From: JAJXZJ01 sp050012855
GTDB lineage: Bacteria; Verrucomicrobiota; Verrucomicrobiia; Limisphaerales; J093
Assembly: GCA_050012855.1 (NCBI GenBank)
Contig: JBEKGJ010000011.1
Location: 1-64,000 of the forward strand
DNA: 64,000 bases
Reading direction: 5' to 3'
Under the pieces are notes generated by a model, which worked only from the letters and a program-made list of their open reading frames with translations, ran no database searches and was not told where the DNA came from. Position numbers and translations under genes: made by a program. Of this stretch, positions 9,601 through 16,623 are shown piece after piece; the stretch's first letter is position 1; each line of letters begins with the position of its first letter.

Positions 9601-10439
9601 CCGGCCTGGCGGCCAACAAAGGTAATTACCAGTTCGCGCAGGCCGCGGGGAACGCGATGGCGTTGACCGTGAGTGCGGTGAATTTGACGGTCACCAATCT
9701 GTTGGCGCCGGACAAGGTATATGACGGGACGACCAACGCTCCGTTGGATGCGAGCAACGCCGGGCTGGTTGGCATATTGAACGGTGACAGCGTGACGCTG
9801 GTCAGCAGCAATGCCGTCGGATATTTCGCCGACAAGAACGTGGGCACGAACAAGCCGGTCACGGTGAGCGGCCTGGCATTGGGCGGCGATGCCGCGACCA
9901 ATTATGCGGTGATTGAACCGACGGACGTGACGGGGAACATCACCCTCGCCGGACTGACCGGCGGCGGCGTGACAGCGGCCGACAAGCCTTATGATGGGAC
10001 AACGGTTGCAACCTTGAACGGCACGGCTGTTTTGCTCGGCGCGGTCAGCGGTGACGATGTGAGCCTGGTGACGAGCAACGTGACTGCTTCCTTCGCGGAC
10101 CCGAACATAGGCGCGAACAAGCCCGTCACTGTGACGGGATACGCTGTCACCGGCACGGATGCGAACAATTACACGCTGGCGCAGCCGGTCGGGTTGACCG
10201 CCAGCATTTTCCTGCCACCACCGAGCTTCACCGGGATCTCCATGGTTTCCGGAAACGCGCAGATCAAGTTCACAGGTCCCTCCGGAACGAATTACAACTT
10301 GCTCGCCAGTCAGGACCTGAGGATGCCGTTGAGCCAGTGGACGGTCGTGGCGAGCGGGACGTTTGGATTGGACCCGGTGACTGTTACCGACAGTTCCGCC
10401 AACTCGTCTCAGCGTTTCTATGTGATTGCTTTGCAGTAA
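6669..10439 (+). CDS. Secreted multidomain glycoside hydrolase, GH-A clan (GH51-like), with Ig-like and YDG/MBG repeats
   Basis: A 1256-residue exported enzyme. Order: signal peptide (MPIRPLRLLALSAGSILAV.., cut after GMAQA); a beta-sandwich carbohydrate-binding-like region (~30-170); and a TIM-barrel domain (~185-530). The barrel carries WEIGNECYG, with Glu295 as likely acid/base, and LCVTENN, with Glu442 as likely nucleophile. These are the arrangements of alpha-L-arabinofuranosidase-type GH51/GH-A enzymes. A beta domain follows, then a Big_3_5-type Ig domain (~655-750), several YDG/MBG modules (KNYDGT, KPYDGT, KVYDGT motifs) and a C-terminal ~75-residue beta domain ending in RFYVIALQ. A TTG 27 bases upstream is an alternative start. 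The substrate is probably a plant or algal polysaccharide. The exact GH family needs a profile search. Confidence 0.82.
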   Translation: MPIRPLRLLALSAGSILAVQNGMAQANLPLYTDNLVNAFQDWSWNCTRNFANTSPVHFGTQSISVIITNSGAALSLQYQAGFNTAPYASLSFWINGGSTGGQRLQAYGTRLNVGVTAYTLPRLPTNKWQQITIPLSSLGVANVTNFSGIYIQDTSGGAQPVFYVDDIQLNAAPAPALVHLSVNASKTLRLADSRWFGVNIATWDGYLNNSQILPLMRQAGFTTLRWPGGSTADAYHWYNDPANNNTFNQLATNLGANVFISVNYGTGTSNEAAAWVESVNVTNHYAFKYWEIGNECYGTWENDSNTVAHDPYTYAVRSVGYIAMMKAADPTIRIGVVAAPGEDSNANNTLHPVVNPRTGRTHNGWTPVMLATFKSLGVTPDFLIHHVYPEYTPSGSPPPVADSDPLLLQSTVNWAKDAADLRQQISDYIGTGGTNIELCVTENNSDSSSAFGRQLTSIVNGLYLVDSACQIMKTEFNSYLWWDLRNGHNSTGTFDPTIYGWRTYGDEGMLDGASDKYPTFYAEKILQFFVRPGDTVLNATSDYLLLSAYAALKADGSLALLVINKDVTMNFNAQIAISNFVPSGTATVRSYSLLQDEATRTNGPAAAQDISTDSAAVSGVFTNSFPPGSVSVFTFTPAPLLLATTLGLTSDGNPSTYGNPVTFTATIRTNGIPVGNTGGETVAFYDGNASLGAGALNGSGQAAYTTGAAQFAAGTHSVTAIYGGDSNYAGSTTSPALSQSVSQVTVTAGLTGTVSKNYDGTLAASLAARNYTLSGVVAGDTVTLNNPASGSYDTRNVGSGKTVSVTGLAISGLSAGNYILSSPSASGAIGTIATTNITVTAAAASKPYDAMTSAAPPVITSGSVQTGDTANFTETYDTSNVGTGKTLTPSGSVLDGNGGNNYSYAFVPAANGTISPPTLSYTANAASMTYGSAVPSLSGTVGGFVGGETPAGATTGTLLFTTTATSSSGAGSYPINGSGLAANKGNYQFAQAAGNAMALTVSAVNLTVTNLLAPDKVYDGTTNAPLDASNAGLVGILNGDSVTLVSSNAVGYFADKNVGTNKPVTVSGLALGGDAATNYAVIEPTDVTGNITLAGLTGGGVTAADKPYDGTTVATLNGTAVLLGAVSGDDVSLVTSNVTASFADPNIGANKPVTVTGYAVTGTDANNYTLAQPVGLTASIFLPPPSFTGISMVSGNAQIKFTGPSGTNYNLLASQDLRMPLSQWTVVASGTFGLDPVTVTDSSANSSQRFYVIALQ

Positions 10440-10574
10440 ATCGGGACATAGGTTTATGCAAAAGACCCGGATGAGCCGCCGCTCGCAAAACGACCGGTTG
10501 CAGGTTGAGGCCGGAAGGATGAAAGAATCCGCAACTTCCAACCCGCGGGTGCCTCGGTTCTGTAACCCTGCAAT

Positions 10575-10630
10575 CACCCGCGCCGCGTCAATGAACCGGC
10601 CGCGCCTCAAAAAGCAATTTCCTATCAGTT
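10575..10630 (+). repeat. Island boundary repeat, copy 4
   Basis: A close match to the consensus, including CCGCGTCAATGAACCGGCCG and a terminal CCTATCAGTT. It lies 135 bases after the glycosidase stop and 47 bases before the SUMF1 gene start. No RAYT codons precede it. Confidence 0.85.
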
Positions 10631-10677
10631 CGATCGCGTTCACACAAAAAGTGGACCTGGAAGAATCACCTACAGAT

Positions 10678-11811
10678 ATGAAAAACATCCTGCAAATCGG
10701 TTTGTGCGCATTGGCAATTGGGGCGTGCGTGACCACCTTCGCACAGGCGCCCGTCATCACTTCGTTCAGTCAGAACGGGGTGCTGGTTTGCAGCAACCTG
10801 ATGGCCGGCAGCGTAGCGACAGTCGAATGGGCGTCGTCTTTGTCTGGGCCGTGGAATACCAACTGGGCAGGGCTAGACGCGGTGACAGCGGGCTCGAACG
10901 GCATGATTCAGGTAAGCGTGCCGATGTTCTACCGCGTGCGTGGGGCCGGTGCTCCGACGAACACCGTCCCGGCGAACATGGTCTTGATTCCGGCCGGCTT
11001 GTTCCAGATGGGCGACTCTCTCGATGGCGAAACGGATGCTCTCCCCCTGCACTCAGTTTATGTGAGTGCGTTTTACATGGACACGAACCTGGTGAGTTAC
11101 GCGCTCTGGCAGCAGGTTTATCAATGGGCGACGAGCCACGGCTACAGTTTTGACTTTGCCGGCTCGGGCAAGGCGGCCAACCATCCGGTGCAGCACATTA
11201 ACTGGTATGACTGTGTGAAGTGGTGCAATGCGCGGAGCGAGATGGAGGGGCGTACGCCGGCTTACTACACCGGTGCCAGCCAGACGGTGGTTTATCGCTC
11301 CGGGGCCATAGACCTCAGCAGTGCCTGTGTGAACTGCAGCGCGGGCTACCGGCTGCCAACGGAGGCGGAGTGGGAGAAGGCGGCGCGTGGCGGGTTGAGT
11401 GGGGATCGGTTTCCGTGGGGGAACACGATTGACTGGAGCCATGCGAACTATTTCGCAGACCCTGTTGATTATTCTTACGACATCAATCCAACCAGTGGCT
11501 CCGATCCAGCTTTCAACGACGGGGTTATGCCCTACACCAGTCCGGTTGGGTATTTTGCCCCGAACGGGTATGGGTTGCATGACATGGCTGGGAATGTGTG
11601 GGGGTGGTGCTGGGATTGGTATGGAAGCTATTCGAGCGGCTCCCAAAGTGATCCGCGTGGCGCTTCTTCAGGCTCGCGCCGTGTGAATCGGGGCGGCTGT
11701 TGGGACGGCTACGCGTTCGGCTGCCGGGCGGCCCGCCGCTACGCCGACTACCCGACGTTCTGGGACCGCGACGTGGGGTTCCGTTCCGTCCTGCCCCCAG
11801 GTCAGCCATGA
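10678..11811 (+). CDS. Exported SUMF1 (formylglycine-generating-enzyme-like) domain protein
   Basis: A 377-residue protein with a signal peptide (MKNILQIGLCALAIGACVTTFAQA). Residues ~24-95 are the N-terminal module shared with the protein at 4689-5708. Residues ~100-375 are a SUMF1/FGE-sulfatase domain: MVLIPAGLFQMGDS, HPVQHINWYDCVKWCNARS, YRLPTEAEWEKAARGG, GLHDMAGNVWGWCWDW and RVNRGGCWDGYAFGCRAAR. True formylglycine-generating enzymes use two active-site cysteines in the last block. Here only the second is present and the first position is Gly, so sulfatase activation is unlikely. As in most bacterial SUMF1 proteins, a binding or other enzymatic role is more probable. The longer upstream frame runs through the repeat and is discarded. 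Confidence 0.85.
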   Translation: MKNILQIGLCALAIGACVTTFAQAPVITSFSQNGVLVCSNLMAGSVATVEWASSLSGPWNTNWAGLDAVTAGSNGMIQVSVPMFYRVRGAGAPTNTVPANMVLIPAGLFQMGDSLDGETDALPLHSVYVSAFYMDTNLVSYALWQQVYQWATSHGYSFDFAGSGKAANHPVQHINWYDCVKWCNARSEMEGRTPAYYTGASQTVVYRSGAIDLSSACVNCSAGYRLPTEAEWEKAARGGLSGDRFPWGNTIDWSHANYFADPVDYSYDINPTSGSDPAFNDGVMPYTSPVGYFAPNGYGLHDMAGNVWGWCWDWYGSYSSGSQSDPRGASSGSRRVNRGGCWDGYAFGCRAARRYADYPTFWDRDVGFRSVLPPGQP

Positions 11812-11869
11812 GCAGAACAGCAAGGGCGGAGCCTGCCTGCGAAGGGGTGCGGAGGGAGGGTGCAAGAAT

Positions 11870-11925
11870 CACCCGCGCCGCGTCAATGAACCGGCCGCAC
11901 CTCAAAAAGCAATTCCCTATCCGTT
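11870..11925 (+). repeat. Island boundary repeat, copy 5
   Basis: Left end of composite module B, 58 bases after the SUMF1 gene stop. It has CACCTC and TATCCGTT at its right part. Confidence 0.85.
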
Positions 11926-12409
11926 GGAAATGGATTCTGCGAAACCTCGGCGCCTGGCACGACCCGCCTGCCTGCCGAAGCCTCGGCCCAGGCAGGCCCG
12001 CCGGGCTGCCTCCGCCCGGCGCCCCAGAGCCCTATGCCTACGAACCCTGTGACGACGTGGACCCGATGCCCGACTGCGAAAACATGCTCACGGATTGAGA
12101 ACGACGGCCTCAAAGGCACCAAGGCAGTCTTTTTGCCCCGCGGCGGCCTGTTCGCGGCTCGGCCAGCGCAGAAACGCCTGCGCTGCCGCCCAACGTCCAA
12201 CCGCCGGACCGCCTTGAGCCAAAACCCCACGCCAGCACGCACGCGATGGGCCAAAACCGTCAACCGTCAAAACACCGAAACTTGTCGCTTGACGCCTCGT
12301 CCCAGTCTGGCACCATGTCACTCCAAAGTGAGTGCGAGCGAAGACCAATTTTCCCTCACCCGCGCCGCGTCAATGAACCGGCCGCGCTTCAAAAAGCAAT
12401 TCCCTATCA
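11870..12409 (+). repeat. Composite ~540-bp repeat module, copy B
   Basis: Near-duplicate of 5992-6529 in the same orientation, with boundary repeat copy 5 (11870-11925) at its left end and copy 6 (12357-12412) at its right. The two internal palindromes seen in copy A are conserved. Differences include a rearranged few bases around 12255-12270 (CCGTCAACCGTC against CCGCCGTCAAA) and scattered substitutions. It lies between the SUMF1 gene and the C10 peptidase gene. Confidence 0.9.
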
Positions 12410-12412
12410 AAC
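12357..12412 (+). repeat. Island boundary repeat, copy 6
   Basis: Right end of composite module B, 152 bases before the C10 peptidase start. It has GCGCTTC for GCGCCTC and ends CCCTATCAAACG. Confidence 0.85.
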
Positions 12413-12564
12413 GACCGGCGAACACCATTGTCCGCGCTGTCGGCGGCTCGGCCGGCGACAGCGACTGGACCGACCCCGTCAGCCATATGAGCATACAAAT
12501 TTCGGCTTGGCCAACCGGCGACGCCCTCGCGTCACCCTTGGCCCGCATGCGGCAAGAAGAATCC

Positions 12565-15500
12565 ATGATGGGATCAATGGAAACGAACCGCGAAGATGTA
12601 AATACTACTCCTGGGCTGTACCTCACCCCGCTCCTCGTCTTGATCCTCCTGTTCGCGCCTCTCCAGAATGCGTCCGGCGATCCCGTGAGTGCGGAGCGGG
12701 CTAAGGCAGCGGTCAGAGGCTGGCTTAAAGCCGACCAAGCTCCCCTCCAAACGACCGTCGGACAAAACATAAAAAGGGTGGAGACGTTTAATGATGGCAA
12801 CGGGACAACTCTTTACCATGTGATCCATCTGGATCCGGAAGGTTTCGTGATCGTGGCGGCGGATGACCTGATCGAGCCGATCATCGCATTCGCGCCGCGC
12901 GGTCAATTCGATCCTTCAACCAAAAACCCTCTCGGTGCGTTGGTCAGTCGTGACCTGCCCGGCCGTCACGCGAGAGTGGAAGGCATTAAGGCGGCCACAG
13001 CTCAGGGCTTGCCCCTGGCAGCCAGGAGCAAGTGGGATCGGCTCAATAGCATGGATCCGGCTGGTCCAAGCGGGGGTTTTCCCTTCGGCTTAGACGACGT
13101 TTCGGATGTCCGGGTCGCGCCATTGACACAGACCACGTGGGACCAGCTTACGAATTCGTCCGCCAACGCATGCTACAATTACTACACCCCGCCATATGCT
13201 GAAGGGACTGCCGCAAACTATTATTGCGGATGTGTCGCAACGGCCATGGCGCAACTCATGAGATTCTGGCAATACCCTGTCCTCGGCGTTGGCACGAGCA
13301 ACTACACGATCATGGTGGATGGTGTTTCCACGAACCGAAACCTCCGCGGAGGCGATGGCGCTGGGGGTCCGTATGACTGGATCAATATGGTGACGACCAC
13401 TCCGAGCACGCTCGCGCAGCGCCAAGCGATCGGGGCGCTGTGCGCCGATGCCGGCGTTTCAGTCCACATGCAATACGCATCGGATGCATCCGGCGCGGAT
13501 GAGTCGGACGCGACGTCTGCCCTTGTTAATACTTTTGGATATGCCAATGCCGTTTATGGTGGACATAATGATGATGCCAATAATAATATTGGGGCCGGAC
13601 TGAACGGCATGGTGAATCCCAACTTGGATGCCGGCTGTCCTGTGTTGTTTGGCATCTCAGAAAACGGAGACTACGGCCATTCCATCGTATGTGATGGTTA
13701 CGGCTACCAATCGTCCACACTATACCACCATCTGAATTTCGGCTGGTCGGGCGATTGGAACCTTTGGTATAATCTGCCGGACATTAACGCGTTCAATTTG
13801 GTTTCCGACTGCGTGTACAACGTTTGGACCAATGGAACGGGTGAGATCATCAGCGGGCGCATCACGGATCAGGGAGGTAAGCCCATCACGGGTGTTGTGG
13901 TGACAGCCACGCGTACCGGCGGAGGGACGTACACGGCGACAAGTAATCCGCAGGGAATCTATGCCCTGGCGAAAATTCCTTCTTCTTCCACCTATGCTTT
14001 GAGCATGAGCATCACCGGCTATTCCTTCACGAACCAGATCGTCAGGACTGGCCAGTCCAAGAACAATTCAGTCACTTCTGGAAATCAATGGGCCATCAAT
14101 TTCACTTCGATGCCCTATTGCTGGACGATCAATAACGGTGCAATTACCATCGCCGGATACAACGGTTACGTCGGTGCGGTGACCATCCCAGACACGCTCA
14201 ATGGCCTGCCAGTCACCACCATCGGCACCAATGCGTTCCATGGCTGCACCAGCCTGACCAGTATCGCGATCCCCAACAGCGTCACCAGCATTGGGGACTC
14301 TGCGTTCTCTGGCTGCACCAGCCTGACCAGTATCGCGATCCCCAGCAGCGTCACCAGCATTGGGGACTCTGCGTTCTCTGGCTGCACCGGCCTGACCAGC
14401 GTCACGATTGGCACCAACCTCACCAGCATCGGGGACTTTGCGTTCGGATCTTGCACCGAGCTGTCATCGGTCTGTTTCCAAGGCAACAATGCCCCCAGCC
14501 TTGGTGGTACGAACGTGTTCCACGGTGACAACAATGCGTCTGCGTATTATTTGTTGGGGAGCACGGGCTGGGGCCCGACGTTTGGCGGTATTCAGACCTC
14601 GCTGTGGAGTCCCCAAGTGCCATGCTTTTATCTGATTACCAATGGCACGATCACCATCACCAAGTATATCGGTTCCGGCACTGCGGTGACCATCCCAGAC
14701 ACGATCAATAGCCTGCGAGTCACCACCATCGGCGCCAATGCTTTCTCTGGCTGCTCTGGTCTGACCAACGTCACGATTGGCACCAACGTCACCAACATCG
14801 GAAACAGTGCGTTCTATGAATGCACCAGCCTGACCAGCGTCACGATCCCCAACAGCGTCACTACCATCGGGGGCGATGCGTTCGGTGGCTGCGGCCGCCT
14901 GACCGGCGTCACGATTGGCGACAGCGTCACCAGCATCGGGGACGGGGCGTTCGGTTACTGCCCCAACCTGACTAGCATCACGATTGGCACCAATGTGACC
15001 AACATCGGAAGGAGTGCGTTCTATGAATGCACCAGCCTGACCAGCGTCACCATCCCCAGCAGTGTCACCAGCATTGGGGACATAGCGTTCTCTGGCTGCA
15101 CCAGCCTGACCAGCGTCACGATCCCCGACAGTGTCACCACCATCGGCGACTATACGTTCCAGTACTGCAACAGCCTGACCAACGTCACGATCCCCAACAG
15201 CGTCACCAGTATCGGGCAATGGGCGTTCTGGAGCTGCAGCAGCCTGACCGGCGTAACGATCGGCAACAGCGTCACCAGCATCGGGGAATCTGCGTTCCGT
15301 GCTTGCTTCAGCCTGACGGGAGTCTGTTTCCAAGGTAACGCCCCCAGCGTTGATACGAGTTCATTTCTTTTTGACGACAATGCGACGGTCTATTACCTGC
15401 CGGGAACGACGGGCTGGGACTCGACTTTGGGTGGTCTTCCAACAGTGCTGTGGAACCCGCAGGTGCCGATCAGCGACACGAGCTTCGGCGTCCGGGCGAA

Positions 15501-15684
15501 CCGGTTTGGGTTCACCATCACCGGTGCCACGAACTTGACTGTCGTGATCGAGGCCGCACCGGACCTGGTCAATCCCGCGTGGTTGCCGGTCGGAACGAAC
15601 ACGTTGAACGACGGTTTGTCTTATTTCTGCGATCCCCAGTGGACGAATTACCCGGCCCGGTTCTACCGCCTCCGCTCGAAGTAA
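12565..15684 (+). CDS. Secreted C10 (streptopain-type) cysteine peptidase with BspA-like leucine-rich repeats
   Basis: About 1039 residues. A hydrophobic export segment (YLTPLLVLILLFAPLQNASG) is followed by an inhibitory Spi-like propeptide (~45-150). The peptidase C10 domain has nucleophile Cys223 in YYCGCVATAMAQLM and catalytic His372 in GHSIVCDGYG, then a HHLNFGWSG block. Next come a CarboxypepD_reg-like beta domain (GEIISGRITDQGGKPITGVV) and two blocks of LRR_5/BspA repeats (~4 and ~9 units of 23 residues, AFSGCTSLTSVTIPNSVTSIG type). The blocks are separated by a CFQGN..YYLLGSTGW spacer. It ends in the usual secreted-protein beta domain (FYRLRSK). Alternative in-frame starts are 12547 and 12577. 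It likely degrades or binds external protein. The LRRs suggest a surface-contact role. Confidence 0.85.
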   Translation: MMGSMETNREDVNTTPGLYLTPLLVLILLFAPLQNASGDPVSAERAKAAVRGWLKADQAPLQTTVGQNIKRVETFNDGNGTTLYHVIHLDPEGFVIVAADDLIEPIIAFAPRGQFDPSTKNPLGALVSRDLPGRHARVEGIKAATAQGLPLAARSKWDRLNSMDPAGPSGGFPFGLDDVSDVRVAPLTQTTWDQLTNSSANACYNYYTPPYAEGTAANYYCGCVATAMAQLMRFWQYPVLGVGTSNYTIMVDGVSTNRNLRGGDGAGGPYDWINMVTTTPSTLAQRQAIGALCADAGVSVHMQYASDASGADESDATSALVNTFGYANAVYGGHNDDANNNIGAGLNGMVNPNLDAGCPVLFGISENGDYGHSIVCDGYGYQSSTLYHHLNFGWSGDWNLWYNLPDINAFNLVSDCVYNVWTNGTGEIISGRITDQGGKPITGVVVTATRTGGGTYTATSNPQGIYALAKIPSSSTYALSMSITGYSFTNQIVRTGQSKNNSVTSGNQWAINFTSMPYCWTINNGAITIAGYNGYVGAVTIPDTLNGLPVTTIGTNAFHGCTSLTSIAIPNSVTSIGDSAFSGCTSLTSIAIPSSVTSIGDSAFSGCTGLTSVTIGTNLTSIGDFAFGSCTELSSVCFQGNNAPSLGGTNVFHGDNNASAYYLLGSTGWGPTFGGIQTSLWSPQVPCFYLITNGTITITKYIGSGTAVTIPDTINSLRVTTIGANAFSGCSGLTNVTIGTNVTNIGNSAFYECTSLTSVTIPNSVTTIGGDAFGGCGRLTGVTIGDSVTSIGDGAFGYCPNLTSITIGTNVTNIGRSAFYECTSLTSVTIPSSVTSIGDIAFSGCTSLTSVTIPDSVTTIGDYTFQYCNSLTNVTIPNSVTSIGQWAFWSCSSLTGVTIGNSVTSIGESAFRACFSLTGVCFQGNAPSVDTSSFLFDDNATVYYLPGTTGWDSTLGGLPTVLWNPQVPISDTSFGVRANRFGFTITGATNLTVVIEAAPDLVNPAWLPVGTNTLNDGLSYFCDPQWTNYPARFYRLRSK
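14160..15340 (+). repeat. Tandem 69-bp coding repeats (BspA/LRR_5 units)
   Basis: About thirteen 69-base units (23 codons) in two runs inside the C10 peptidase gene. Neighbouring units are nearly identical at the DNA level, with recurring GCGTCACCAGCAT, GGGGA and CTGCACCAGCCTGACCAG words. Such tracts can expand or contract by slippage or recombination. Confidence 0.85.
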
Positions 15685-15774
15685 GGCATGGAGACCCTTC
15701 GCTTGGCTCAGGGTGATAGCTCCCGCAGGCTTCCGGGCAAGTGTCAATCCTCAGTATTGACACTCGTGATGAAT

Positions 15775-15830
15775 CACCCGCGCAGCGTCAATGCACCAAC
15801 CGCACCTCAAAACCCAATTCCCCAGCAGGT
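15775..15830 (+). repeat. Island boundary repeat, copy 7
   Basis: The most diverged copy (GCAGCGTCAATGCACCAACC, CAAAACCCAATTCCCCAGCAGGT). It sits 90 bases after the C10 peptidase stop and closes the island. Just to its left the sequence GTGATGAATCACCC repeats the HVMNHP junction of copy 1, so a trace of the transposase start persists here too. Confidence 0.75.
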
Positions 15831-15876
15831 CGTTTCAGCGCCTGGCGGCGCCAGGGCGGGGAGGTTAGCGACATCA

Positions 15877-16305
15877 TTAAGCCTTGGCTCGCTTGAAGTA
15901 ATCTTCCGGCGAGATCAAAGGAATTTGAGTGATCGCCTTGAAGTCGTTCTGATTGCTGGTGACGATCGCCCGGCACCTGGCCAGTTTGGCGGCCTCCGCG
16001 TGCATCCAGTCGCGGATGGTGGGTCCCTGCACGTTGGACTTCACCGCCCCGGGGAGGCTGGCCAGCGTCTGTTGGCCGGTCAATTCGAAGAACTTGACCT
16101 GGGCGAACACCCGTCCGATCTCCTCTATCGCCCTCTGCCGCGACATCACCGCCCGGATCGGCACCCCGTCCTTGATCACGGTCAACCCGCCACGGGTGAC
16201 GGCGCTGAAAAACTCCGCGATCGAATGGGGACGTGTCACCGCCGGTGGAGCCACCTTCAGGCGCCGGGTGAAAATTAAGGCCGTGGTATCAAGATAGGCT
16301 CGCAT
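15877..16305 (-). CDS. PIN-domain ribonuclease toxin (VapC-like)
   Basis: A 142-residue PIN-fold protein. The acidic metal-binding residues of the family are in place: Asp in YLDTTALI near the N terminus, Glu in HSIAEFFSAV, and Asp in the C-terminal IRDWMHAEAA and VTSNQNDF segments. VapC-type toxins are Mg-dependent RNases that cut tRNA or rRNA and are held in check by a small antitoxin encoded directly upstream. Here the antitoxin frame overlaps the toxin start but is broken (see 16289-16518). The toxin ATG at 16305 is clear. The gene adjoins the right end of the repeat-bounded island. Confidence 0.82.
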   Translation of the reverse strand: MRAYLDTTALIFTRRLKVAPPAVTRPHSIAEFFSAVTRGGLTVIKDGVPIRAVMSRQRAIEEIGRVFAQVKFFELTGQQTLASLPGAVKSNVQGPTIRDWMHAEAAKLARCRAIVTSNQNDFKAITQIPLISPEDYFKRAKA

Positions 16306-16518
16306 CCCGTTCCTCCCGGGCCCGGTTCACCGCCGCGGCGATCGCCTCGCCGCTCATTTCAAGGCTCCAGAACTCATCGGGCTCCAAAACGACCGTGGCC
16401 AATCCGGTTCGATCCTAGCCACCACGCTGCCATGCTCGGTGATGCTCACTGAACCCTCGATCATCGCCTGGCGGACCACCTTCTTGGTTTCGCGGTGCAA
16501 TTCGGTCAGAGTTGCCAT
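16289..16518 (-). pseudogene. Frameshifted antitoxin of the PIN toxin (Phd/VapB-like)
   Basis: From the ATG at 16518 the frame reads MATLTELHRETKKVVRQAMI, then EGSVSITEHGSVVARIEP. This is the shape of a prevent-host-death/VapB N-terminal domain. It runs out of homologous-looking sequence and stops at 16354 after 54 codons. In another frame, starting near the same point (~16395), the DNA encodes TGLATVVLEPDEFWSLEMSG, then EAIAAAVNRAREERDASLS. This looks like the toxin-binding tail and ends at 16289, overlapping the toxin start by 17 bases. A single indel around 16395-16410 would rejoin them. Either the antitoxin is broken, or the base call is wrong, or frameshifting occurs. Confidence 0.6.
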
Positions 16519-16623
16519 GCCTCTAAAGTGCGCACTTTGTGCATTTTGGCACTCTCATTCTCCTGGCAGTAGTAGCGCCCTCGCGGACGGAGAGCGGGCA
16601 GCCGCGACGCCTGCGCACACCGC

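Noticed and set aside
14160..15340. Regular ~69-bp repeats considered as a CRISPR array
   Set aside because: The units are multiples of three, stay in frame and encode BspA-type leucine-rich repeats. There are no unique spacers and no cas genes.
4615..15830. 56-bp repeats considered as integron attC sites
   Set aside because: They lack the inverted R and L core sites (GTTRRRY) and the long imperfect stem of attC, and no tyrosine integrase is present. The cassette-like layout remains but not the integron mechanism.
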